DNA of 19,655 bases from assembly GCA_029065825.1 (NCBI GenBank), contig JAIEHQ010000047.1, forward strand, positions 1 to 19,655, in the 5' to 3' direction. This stretch comes from Alistipes sp. Lineage in GTDB: Bacteria > Bacteroidota > Bacteroidia > Bacteroidales > Rikenellaceae. Made by a program: the position numbers and the translations under genes. How positions within the stretch are numbered: position 1 is the stretch's first letter; each line of letters starts with the position of its first letter. Below the pieces are notes generated by a model, which saw only the letters and a program-made list of their open reading frames with translations, was not told the DNA's origin and made no database searches. Shown one piece after another: positions 6,624-13,319 of the stretch.

Positions 6624-7700
6624 ATGAGAAAGAAGATAGGCCTCCGCAAACGCATCGGACTCGAACTGTTTTCGCGGCTCCATGCCGAAAGCGTGGCGCG
6701 GCACGAACTGCGCACGCTCTTCTGGGAGTGTACGCTGCGCTGCAACCTGGCATGCCGCCACTGCGGCAGCGACTGCCGCACCGAAGCGTTGCGCCCCGAC
6801 ATGCCGGCCGAAGATTTCTTCCGCGTGCTCGACGGACAGATCACGCCCCACGTCGATCCCCACCGTGTGCTGGTCATCCTCTCGGGCGGCGAGGTGCTGG
6901 TGCGCCGCGACCTGGAGCAGATCGGACTGGCGCTCTACCGGCGCGGATACCCCTGGGGAATGGTAACAAACGGGCTGGCGCTCGACGAGCGGCGGTTCGA
7001 ATCGCTGCTGCGTGCCGGACTCCACTCGATCACGGTCAGCCTCGACGGCTTCCGCGAGGAGCACACTTTCGTGCGGCGCAACGAGCGGAGTTTCGATGCG
7101 GCACTCGCCGCCGCCGAAATGATCGCCCGCGAGGAGTCGGTCGCATCGGATGTCGTCACGTGCGTCACGCCGCAGCTCATGCCCCGCATCGAGGAGTTCC
7201 GCGACATGCTCATCGAACGGGGTATCCGTTCGTGGCGGCTGTTCACGATATTCCCTGTCGGACGCGCCGCTGCCGACCCCGCGATGCAGCTCTCGGACGA
7301 AGACTTCACCCGGCTGATGGAGTTCATCGCCCGCACCCGCCGCGAAGGAAAGATCGCGGCGAGCTACTCGTGCGAAGGCTTTCTGGGCGGCTACGAAGCG
7401 GAGGTGCGCGACCGCTTCTACACCTGCCAGGCGGGTGTCTCGATCGCCTCGATCCGGGTCGATGGCTCGATCTCGGGCTGCACGTCGATCCGCTCGAACT
7501 TCCATCAGGGCAACATCTACCGCGACGACTTCTGGGAGGTCTGGAACAACCGCTTCGAACCTTTCCGAAACCGCGAATGGGCCCGCACGGGCGAATGCGC
7601 CGACTGCAAGCTGTTCCGCTACTGCCTGGGCAACGGCATGCACCTGCACGACGACCGGGGAGAACTGCTCGTCTGCCACTACCGGCGGCTGCGGAGGTAA
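6624..7700 (+). CDS. Radical SAM/SPASM enzyme of an rSAM/lipoprotein system
   Basis: 358 aa. The SAM-binding 4Fe-4S motif is CNLACRHC (C40, C44, C47), flanked by C36 and C51. The SGGE SAM-contact motif is at 87-90. TNG (115-117) and SLDG (139-142) follow as in peptide-modifying radical SAM enzymes. The C-terminal SPASM region has C250, C268, C286, C325, C328, C334 and C351, enough for auxiliary Fe-S clusters. From memory it fits TIGR04133, the partner of the lipoprotein family TIGR04134. Reductive cleavage of SAM would generate a radical that modifies a side chain of a partner protein; the product is not known. Two candidate partners lie directly upstream on the same strand. No good TAnnTTTG is seen in the 216-bp gap, so co-transcription is likely. 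Start taken at MRKKIGL (6624); an ATG at 6591 is also in frame. Confidence 0.93.
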   Translation: MRKKIGLRKRIGLELFSRLHAESVARHELRTLFWECTLRCNLACRHCGSDCRTEALRPDMPAEDFFRVLDGQITPHVDPHRVLVILSGGEVLVRRDLEQIGLALYRRGYPWGMVTNGLALDERRFESLLRAGLHSITVSLDGFREEHTFVRRNERSFDAALAAAEMIAREESVASDVVTCVTPQLMPRIEEFRDMLIERGIRSWRLFTIFPVGRAAADPAMQLSDEDFTRLMEFIARTRREGKIAASYSCEGFLGGYEAEVRDRFYTCQAGVSIASIRVDGSISGCTSIRSNFHQGNIYRDDFWEVWNNRFEPFRNREWARTGECADCKLFRYCLGNGMHLHDDRGELLVCHYRRLRR

Positions 7701-7714
7701 GCCGCGCGGCAGCG

Positions 7715-7907
7715 GCCGCACCTCGGGCCTGCTTCCGCACGCGACTTTCCCTATCTTCGGCTTCGCCTTAGATACTCTTGCCCGGCAAAATGCAAGCGAG
7801 TTTGGTTTTGCACTCGCTTATTCGTACTTCGGCTTCGCCTTAGATACTTCGCCTCAACAAAACTCAAACAAGTTTGGTTTTGTACTCGGCTTATTCGTAT
7901 CTTTGTA
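7715..7907 (+). repeat. Array of ~73-bp structured repeats ending in the serB promoter
   Basis: Units end at a decayed TATCTTCG (7752-7759), at TACTTCG (7825-7831) and at an intact TATCTTTG (7898-7905), a 73-bp period. Each is followed by or begins with the GGCTTCGCCTTAGATACT block, then CGCC, an arm such as CAAAACTCAAAC, its complement GTTTGGTTTTG, and CTCGGCTTATTCG. The first unit is strongly diverged. The same unit types occur at 16210-16641. Confidence 0.8.
7873..7905 (+). promoter_or_regulatory. Promoter of serB inside the last repeat unit
   Basis: TTTG (7873-7876), a 21-bp spacer and TATCTTTG (7898-7905) match the Bacteroidetes consensus. The -7 element ends 24 bp before the serB ATG. 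Confidence 0.75.
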
Positions 7908-7929
7908 CGATACAAAGCAGGAAACTTAC

Positions 7930-9144
7930 ATGGACGAACAGATAGAAATCATCCAGATCAACATCTCCGGCGAGGACAAGCCGGGCATGACCTCATCGCT
8001 GACCGACATCCTGGCGCGCTACGATGCTTTCATCCTCGACATAGGCCAGGCCAACATACACCAGTCGCTCACGCTCGGCATCCTCTTCATGACCACGGCC
8101 GACAAATCGGGAGCCATCATGAAGGAGCTGCTCTTCAAAGCCTCCGAGCTGGGCGTGATGATCCGCTTCACGCCGATCACGGAGCAGCACTATCAGGAAT
8201 GGGTCGGCCGCCAGGGAAAGAACCGCTACATCATTACCCTGCTGGGCCGTCAGGTCACGGCGCGCCACATCGCGGGTGTGACGCAGGCGGTAGCCGGCCA
8301 GGGACTCAACATCGACGCGATCAAACGCCTGACGGGCCGCATGCCGCTCGAAGAGGAGAACCGGGCCACGCGCGCCTGCATCGAGATCTCGGTGCGCGGA
8401 ACGCTCGCCGACAAGAACGCCATGCAGCGCCGCTTCATGGAGCTTTCGAACGAGGGTGTCGATATTTCGTTCCAGAAGGACGACATCTTCCGGCGCAGCC
8501 GGCGGCTCATCTGTTTCGATATGGATTCCACGCTCATCGAAACGGAGGTCATCGACGAACTGGCCGACCGCGCGGGCGTAGGTCCCGAGGTGCGCGCCAT
8601 CACGGAGAGCGCCATGCGGGGCGAGATCGACTTCAACGAGAGCTTCACCCGCCGCGTGGCGCTGCTGCGCGGCCTCGAAGAGTCGGTCATGGAGGAGATC
8701 GCACGCAACCTGCCCATCACGGAGGGACTCGAACGGCTGATGACCGTACTGAAGCGCGTCGGATACAAGACGGCCATACTCTCGGGCGGATTTACCTACT
8801 TCGGCAACTACCTCAAGCAGAAATACGGCTTCGACTACGTATATGCCAACGAGCTGGAGAGCGTGGACGGCCGCCTGACGGGACGGCACCTGGGCGACAT
8901 CGTCGATGGCCGCCGCAAGGCCGAACTGCTGCGGCTGCTCTGCCAGGTCGAGCGGATCGACATCGCGCAGGCGATCGCCGTCGGCGACGGAGCCAACGAC
9001 CTGCCGATGCTCAACCTCGCGGGACTGGGCATCGCCTTCCACGCCAAACCCAAAGTCAAGGCGACGGCCCGGCAGTCGCTCTCGACGATCGGGCTGGACG
9101 GCATCCTCTACTTCCTCGGACTGAAGGATTCCTGGATCGAATAA
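7930..9144 (+). CDS. serB: Phosphoserine phosphatase with N-terminal ACT domains
   Basis: 404 aa. Catalyses the last step of serine biosynthesis, dephosphorylation of L-phosphoserine, in the cytosol. The N-terminal half has two ACT-like modules (about 1-85, starting ISGEDKPGMTSSLTDILA, and about 95-175, starting RYIITLLGRQVTARHIAG), likely amino-acid sensors. The HAD phosphatase domain starts at RLICFDMDSTLIETE with nucleophile D197 and acid/base D199, continues with ILSGGFTYFG, and has GDGANDLPML with D353. The ATG at 7930 is chosen because it begins directly before the first ACT domain and 24 bp after a strong -7 element; the frame is open further upstream only through the repeats and the radical SAM gene. 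The next gene starts 14 bp after its stop. Confidence 0.95.
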   Translation: MDEQIEIIQINISGEDKPGMTSSLTDILARYDAFILDIGQANIHQSLTLGILFMTTADKSGAIMKELLFKASELGVMIRFTPITEQHYQEWVGRQGKNRYIITLLGRQVTARHIAGVTQAVAGQGLNIDAIKRLTGRMPLEEENRATRACIEISVRGTLADKNAMQRRFMELSNEGVDISFQKDDIFRRSRRLICFDMDSTLIETEVIDELADRAGVGPEVRAITESAMRGEIDFNESFTRRVALLRGLEESVMEEIARNLPITEGLERLMTVLKRVGYKTAILSGGFTYFGNYLKQKYGFDYVYANELESVDGRLTGRHLGDIVDGRRKAELLRLLCQVERIDIAQAIAVGDGANDLPMLNLAGLGIAFHAKPKVKATARQSLSTIGLDGILYFLGLKDSWIE

Positions 9145-9158
9145 CACCCTTACAAGCG

Positions 9159-9935
9159 ATGAGGGGACTACGGACGATCATTCTGACCGCGCTGCTGGCA
9201 TGCGCCGGCTGCTACGACGATGCGCCGGCACCCCTCGCGCCGCAAACCCCGGCCCCGCCGCCCAACCTGACGATCGGCGAGCTGATCGCCCGCTGCGGCG
9301 ACTCGCCGACGACGATCGTTCAGGAGATAGCGATCGCAGGGCGTGTTACCTCGTCGGACGCGGCGGGCAACTTCTACCGCTCCCTCTTCCTGCAGGAGGA
9401 GGGTCGTAGCGCGGAGCTGCTGGCCGAGGTCGATGACCTGCACCTGCTCTACCCTCCGGGGACGCTCCTGACGATCCGGCTGCAAGGGCTGACGCTCGGC
9501 CGCCGGTACGGAGTCCTGCAGATCGGAACGGCGGACGCGTCCGGCATCGCACGCATCGGCTCGCGCGCGCTGCTCGAACGCCACGTCACACCGGATCCGG
9601 CGGCGGCGGCCGTTCCTCCGCCCGCCTCGCTGCATCCCGGCGAGGCGACACCCGAGCGCTGCGGCTCGCTGGTTCGGTGCGCCCCCCTCTGGGCCGTCGC
9701 CGCACCCGACGAAATCCCCGAGGAGCGGACCTGGCGGGGATACCGCCGATTCGCCGGTCCCGACGGAGACACCCTGACGGTATATACGAGCGACTACGCC
9801 CGCTATGCCGACGCTCCCCTCCCCGCAGGTCGCGTCGCCCTGACCGGGCTGCTGCAATACGGCCCGGACGGTGCGGGAGGCAAAACCTTTCTGATAAAAA
9901 TGCGCGATGAGAACGATTGCACGCCTCTTCCTTAG
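9159..9935 (+). CDS. DUF5689-type lipoprotein (first of two)
   Basis: 258 aa. The signal region TIILTALLACAGCYDD offers a lipobox at LLAC (Cys15) or at CAGC (Cys18). The mature part opens with a Pro/Ala-rich linker, then the DUF5689 pattern NLTIGELIARCGD, the EIAIAGRVTSSDAAGNFYRS strand-turn and LFLQEEGR, and GTLLTIRLQGLTLGRRYGVLQIG. DUF5689 has an OB-like fold, is common in Bacteroidetes surface lipoproteins and has no assigned function that I know of. A second, weaker module follows, with GRVALTGLLQYGPDG near the end. It starts 14 bp after serB and overlaps the next gene by 29 bp, so the three are likely one transcript. Confidence 0.8.
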   Translation: MRGLRTIILTALLACAGCYDDAPAPLAPQTPAPPPNLTIGELIARCGDSPTTIVQEIAIAGRVTSSDAAGNFYRSLFLQEEGRSAELLAEVDDLHLLYPPGTLLTIRLQGLTLGRRYGVLQIGTADASGIARIGSRALLERHVTPDPAAAAVPPPASLHPGEATPERCGSLVRCAPLWAVAAPDEIPEERTWRGYRRFAGPDGDTLTVYTSDYARYADAPLPAGRVALTGLLQYGPDGAGGKTFLIKMRDENDCTPLP

Positions 9936-10707
9936 CCTGGCACCGCTCGCCGCAGGATGCGGCACGGCCACGACACCGGAATACGCCGGCGGGGAAGACT
10001 GCGCGCAAACGGTGTCGATCGCCTACCTCAAATCGCTCTGCCGCACGGGGAGCGTTCCGATCGCAAGAGAGCTGCGGATCGAGGGACAGTTGGTCGCCAA
10101 CGACTTCTTCGGGGAGTTTCCCCGCCGCCTGATCATCGAGGACGCGACCGGAGGCATCGAGATACTCATCGACCGCAACGCCCTCTACAAGGAGTTCGAG
10201 ACGGGGTATTACCTGAAGATATACTGCAACGGACTCGCGCTGGGCGACTACGGCGGCAAGATACAGCTGGGCGCTCCGCCGACGGACCGCTATGCAGTCG
10301 ATCGGATTGCGGCGAGCGAACTGCACCGCTTCGTCCGGCACAGCGACACCCACGCTGCGCAGGCACCCCGACCCGACACGCTGACCTTCGACACGCGCCG
10401 CGATCCGCGCCGCATCGCCACCTATGTGCTCTTCGAGCGCGTCGGCTTCGCCCGCGAAGAGATCGGGGAGCCTTTCTGCCCCGTCGATCCCGAGACCGGC
10501 CGCCGGGAGGCCATCGACCGGCATCTGGTGGACCTGCGGGGCGACACGCTGCATGTGCGGTTCGAACCGACGACCCTATATGCGGCCGAACCGATTCCCG
10601 AGGGGAGGGGCACGGTGTGCGGCATCCTCGACTACTTCAACGGAGACTACCTGCTGCGGATAACCAACCGGGAGCTGCTCTTCGACCGCGACGCAGAGGA
10701 GCGGTAG
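9907..10707 (+). CDS. DUF5689-type lipoprotein (second of two)
   Basis: 266 aa. Signal peptide with lipobox APLAAGC (Cys18). The domain order repeats that of the upstream protein: VSIAYLKSLCRTG, ELRIEGQLVANDFFGEF, RLIIEDATGGIEILID, GYYLKIYCNGLALGDYGGKIQLG (the DUF5689-like block), and a C-terminal TVCGILDYFNGDYLLRITN module resembling its own N-terminal part. Probably displayed on the cell surface or in the periplasm, possibly binding a ligand through its OB-like folds (inference). The start overlaps the previous gene by 29 bp in another frame, suggesting translational coupling. The pair appears to be an old duplication with low sequence identity. Confidence 0.75.
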   Translation: MRTIARLFLSLAPLAAGCGTATTPEYAGGEDCAQTVSIAYLKSLCRTGSVPIARELRIEGQLVANDFFGEFPRRLIIEDATGGIEILIDRNALYKEFETGYYLKIYCNGLALGDYGGKIQLGAPPTDRYAVDRIAASELHRFVRHSDTHAAQAPRPDTLTFDTRRDPRRIATYVLFERVGFAREEIGEPFCPVDPETGRREAIDRHLVDLRGDTLHVRFEPTTLYAAEPIPEGRGTVCGILDYFNGDYLLRITNRELLFDRDAEER

Positions 10708-10987
10708 CGCGCCTGTTCCGGCCGCAGCGACGAACCGCCCCCGGAGGAGGTGCGCCCCTGCAATCGCGCACGGCGCGGATCTTCCGCTCCCGAAAACGAC
10801 GGAACCGCCGCTTTTTCCGCCCGACGGCACGCCGCTGATTTTCCGACAGGAAGGCAGCGACGCAGAAATAAAGGCGGCACACCTCTTCGCCGGACGACTT
10901 CAGCAGCAGATCGAGCGGGCGAAAGCAGACGGGAGAAGGTCGTTCCGCCTTTCGTTCGTGCGCAATCCGGAAAGCAAGACGCAGTAG
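10664..10987 (+). pseudogene. Possible gene remnant without a start codon
   Basis: The +2 frame is open from 10664 to the TAG at 10985-10987 but contains no ATG, GTG or TTG. Its second half looks protein-like: PPLFPPDGTPLIFRQEG, then an amphipathic, charged stretch (AEIKAAHLFAGRLQQQIE), then FRLSFVRNPESKTQ, with GC-rich third positions typical of this genome. It follows the DUF5689 gene directly. It may be the 3' end of a frameshifted or truncated gene, or a chance reading frame in GC-rich DNA. I do not recognise a family. The rest of the gap up to 11057 holds only the obgE terminator. Confidence 0.3.
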
Positions 10988-11031
10988 AAAAACAATCCGG
11001 TCCGCTCATCTCTCCAATGAGCGGACCGGAT
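10985..11031 (-). terminator. Terminator of obgE
   Basis: A perfect 15-bp stem (10995-11009 with 11017-11031) with a 7-nt loop is followed on the minus strand by TTGTTTTTCT. It lies 26 bp after the obgE stop codon. It could also stop plus-strand transcripts from the serB side, although the T-tract is poor in that direction. Confidence 0.85.
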
Positions 11032-11057
11032 AAATCTGCGGCAGGCACTCCCGCGGC

Positions 11058-12059
11058 CTACTTGTGCAGCGCCTCCCAGAGCATGTCCTTCAACCGGGCG
11101 ATATTCAGCCCCGAGACCGAGGAGATGAAGAGCGAGGGAATGCCCTCGGGCAGGTGGGCCTCCATCTGGTGCATCAGCTCGTCGTCGAGCATGTCGCACT
11201 TGGTCACGGCCAGCAGCCGCTCCTTGTCGAGCAGCTCGGGGTTGTACTGCGTCAGCTCGCCCAGCAGCACCTCGTAGTCGCGGCGGATGTCGTCGCTGTC
11301 GGCCGGAATCATGAAGAGCAGCACCGAATTGCGCTCGATGTGGCGCAGGAAGCGGGTGCCCAGCCCCCGGCCCTCGTGCGCCCCCTCGATGATGCCCGGG
11401 ATGTCGGCCATCACGAACGACTTGTGGTCGCGGCACTCGACGATGCCCAGGTTGGGTTCGAGCGTCGTGAAGGCATAGTTGGCAATCTTGGGCTTCGCGG
11501 CCGAAACGACCGAGAGCAGCGTGCTCTTGCCCGCATTCGGGAAGCCGACCAGCCCCACGTCGGCCAGCACCTTCAGTTCGAGGATGAAAGCTCCCTCGTC
11601 GCCCTCCTCGCCGGGCTGCGCATAGCGGGGAGCCTGGTTGGTGGCGGTCTTGAAGTGCCAGTTTCCCTGGCCGCCGCGACCGCCGCGCAGCAGGATCAGC
11701 TCCTCGCCGTCGGCCGTCACTTCGCCGGCCCACTCCGTCCCGCCGTCCTCGAGCACCCGGCGCGCCACCGTACCCAGCGGCACGGGGATCACGATGTCGC
11801 GGCCGTTCTTGCCCGACGAACGGGCACCCGAGCCGGCCCCGCCGTCCTCAGCGAACTGGTGGCGCTGGTATTTGAGGTGGATGAGCGTCCAGTACTGGCT
11901 GTCGCCCCGCAGAATGATGTGGCCGCCCCGGCCGCCGTCGCCGCCGTCGGGACCGCCGAAGGCCACGAACTTCTCGCGGCGGAAATGGGCGGACCCGCTG
12001 CCGCCATGCCCCGAACGGGCGAATATCTTCACGTAATCTACAAAGTTGGATCCGGCCAT
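11058..12059 (-). CDS. obgE: Obg/CgtA GTPase
   Basis: 333 aa. An essential ribosome-associated GTPase in most bacteria, with roles in 50S assembly and stress response. The N-terminal Obg fold has the Gly-rich turns SGHGGSGSAHFRREKF, GGPDGGDGGRGG and LRGGRGGQGNWHFKTATNQAP. The G domain has G1 GFPNAGKST (172-180), the G2 region with YAFTTLEPN, G3 DIPG (219-222), G4 TKCD (286-289, Thr replacing the usual Asn) and G5 SSVSG (313-317). The protein ends soon after G5, so the variable C-terminal OCT extension seen in many homologues is missing. It has its own promoter inside the end of the ABC gene, giving a leader of about 160 nt. Confidence 0.97.
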   Translation of the reverse strand: MAGSNFVDYVKIFARSGHGGSGSAHFRREKFVAFGGPDGGDGGRGGHIILRGDSQYWTLIHLKYQRHQFAEDGGAGSGARSSGKNGRDIVIPVPLGTVARRVLEDGGTEWAGEVTADGEELILLRGGRGGQGNWHFKTATNQAPRYAQPGEEGDEGAFILELKVLADVGLVGFPNAGKSTLLSVVSAAKPKIANYAFTTLEPNLGIVECRDHKSFVMADIPGIIEGAHEGRGLGTRFLRHIERNSVLLFMIPADSDDIRRDYEVLLGELTQYNPELLDKERLLAVTKCDMLDDELMHQMEAHLPEGIPSLFISSVSGLNIARLKDMLWEALHK

Positions 12060-12214
12060 AATGTCTCAAAAGGGATTACTCATACAAAACAGGTCGATCA
12101 TCCGTGCCGCAGCGAGCGTTCCCGCAGGCAGCGCCCCGGCGGCAGGGGAAGAGCACCGACCCCAAAATACTCCGACACCCGAACGGATCGCGCATCGAAG
12201 TCCTTATCTGCGTT

Positions 12215-12931
12215 TTATCCGCGGGCGCAAAGATAGTCCTTTCCCCCCAATCCGCCAAATAATTCCCCCGGATCGGGCAAATATCCCCGGGCGACCAGCT
12301 CTCCGGCGCTCCCGATCCGGCGCACGGTGCCGCCCGAAAGAAGGAACAGACGGTCGGCACAGTCGGCGACATGGCGGAACTGATGGTCGGAGAGCAAAAT
12401 ACCCTTGCGCGCCCGCTCCTCGCGCAGGATCCGCTTGAGCGCATCGACATGCACGGGCATGACTTGCGAAAAGGGTTCGTCCAGCATGACGAACGTCGAG
12501 GCGCTGCGGACGACGGCATAGAACCCCACGATGCGGCGTTCGCCGCCCGAAAGCTCCCCCACCCGCTGCCCGAGCAAGCCAGCCAGCGAAGGAAAGTCGG
12601 AACAGAAACACTCCTCATCCACACCGAAGTCGCGCAAAACCTCCCCCACGCGCAGGCGCGGCGGAATGAAATCGCCCTGCGGCAGGTAGCGCACCTCGTC
12701 CGACGAGAGACGGGCACGCCATCTGGAATCAATGCGCATCGACTTGAAGTCGCTCTTCAGCCGGCCGCAGATTACCCGCATCAGGCAGCTTTTTCCCTCG
12801 CCGTTGCGCCCCAGCAGAGCCGTGATCCGGCCTGTGACCAGATTCACGCACGCCCCGCGCAGCACCGCACGGTCGCCGAAACTCAGCTCGACCGAATCGA
12901 CCTCCAGAATATGTCGTTCTCCCGTTTCCAT
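12215..12931 (-). CDS. ABC transporter ATP-binding protein
   Basis: 238 aa, a single nucleotide-binding domain. Walker A is GRNGEGKS (41-48). The Q-loop lies at YLPQGD (Q85). The signature is LSGGE (127-131). Walker B is FVMLDE (147-152) and the H-loop His is in LSDHQFRH (H183). All ATPase residues are present, so it should be active, but the substrate cannot be told. Start taken at METGERHI (12931), which lies one base after the stop of the 106-aa membrane protein; a longer start at 12955 would overlap that gene. Tight coupling suggests the membrane protein is its partner. No periplasmic binding protein is adjacent. Confidence 0.9.
   Translation of the reverse strand: METGERHILEVDSVELSFGDRAVLRGACVNLVTGRITALLGRNGEGKSCLMRVICGRLKSDFKSMRIDSRWRARLSSDEVRYLPQGDFIPPRLRVGEVLRDFGVDEECFCSDFPSLAGLLGQRVGELSGGERRIVGFYAVVRSASTFVMLDEPFSQVMPVHVDALKRILREERARKGILLSDHQFRHVADCADRLFLLSGGTVRRIGSAGELVARGYLPDPGELFGGLGGKDYLCARG
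12228..12259 (-). promoter_or_regulatory. Promoter of obgE within the 3' end of the ABC ATPase gene
   Basis: On the minus strand, TTTG (12259-12256), a 20-bp spacer and TATCTTTG (12235-12228) match the Bacteroidetes consensus. The -7 element overlaps the codons for Tyr-Leu-Cys near the end of the ABC protein. The obgE ATG is about 170 bp downstream. Confidence 0.7.
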
Positions 12932-12932
12932 A

Positions 12933-13253
12933 TCAGCCCAACTGCGCCGCCGCAACGAGCAGCGTCAGAAACAGGGCGTAGTCCGCGACGGCCACACCCC
13001 ACATCATCCTCCCCGCACCGACACCCAAAGCGGCGTAGTAGTCCAGCTCCCGGCTCCGGCGCGACTGGGACAGGAGGTAAATCAGCACCGCCGTAATGAG
13101 AAGGCGGCCGACACACAACACGAAAGTAACCTCCGCGCCCCCTTTGAATCGGGCATAGGCCAAACCGGCCGACACGACGAGGCCGGCGATCAGGATCGTA
13201 TCGCGCCAGAAACGCCACAAGCACTTCAATGCTCTTTTCGTCCGATGCAGCAT
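12933..13253 (-). CDS. Small membrane protein paired with the ABC ATPase
   Basis: 106 aa, no recognised family. A basic N-terminus (HRTKRALKCLWRFWRD) precedes three hydrophobic stretches: TILIAGLVVSAGLAYA (about 19-34), VTFVLCVGRLLITAVLIYLL (about 42-61) and MMWGVAVADYALFLTLLVAA (about 83-102). A charged loop SQSRRSRELDYY lies between the second and third. It is far smaller than normal ABC permeases. Its TGA is one base from the ATPase ATG. An unusually good Shine-Dalgarno-like GGAGGAG lies just upstream of the ATG, rare for this lineage. It starts 66 bp after the GH13 gene on the same strand. Confidence 0.7.
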   Translation of the reverse strand: MLHRTKRALKCLWRFWRDTILIAGLVVSAGLAYARFKGGAEVTFVLCVGRLLITAVLIYLLSQSRRSRELDYYAALGVGAGRMMWGVAVADYALFLTLLVAAAQLG

Positions 13254-13319
13254 GGTTTCTCCTCCGGTTTATTTTTATTCAATCCCCGCCCTCTTTCCCG
13301 GGCAGCTCCTCTGCCCCGG

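Noticed and set aside
7715..7907. tRNA or riboswitch
   Set aside because: The arms form simple stems, there is no cloverleaf or known aptamer core, and the sequence recurs as tandem units before unrelated genes.
10647..11048. 133-aa minus-strand frame between the DUF5689 gene and obgE
   Set aside because: It begins inside and passes through the obgE terminator hairpin and overlaps the DUF5689 gene antisense. Composition is Arg/Ser/Pro-rich without motifs.
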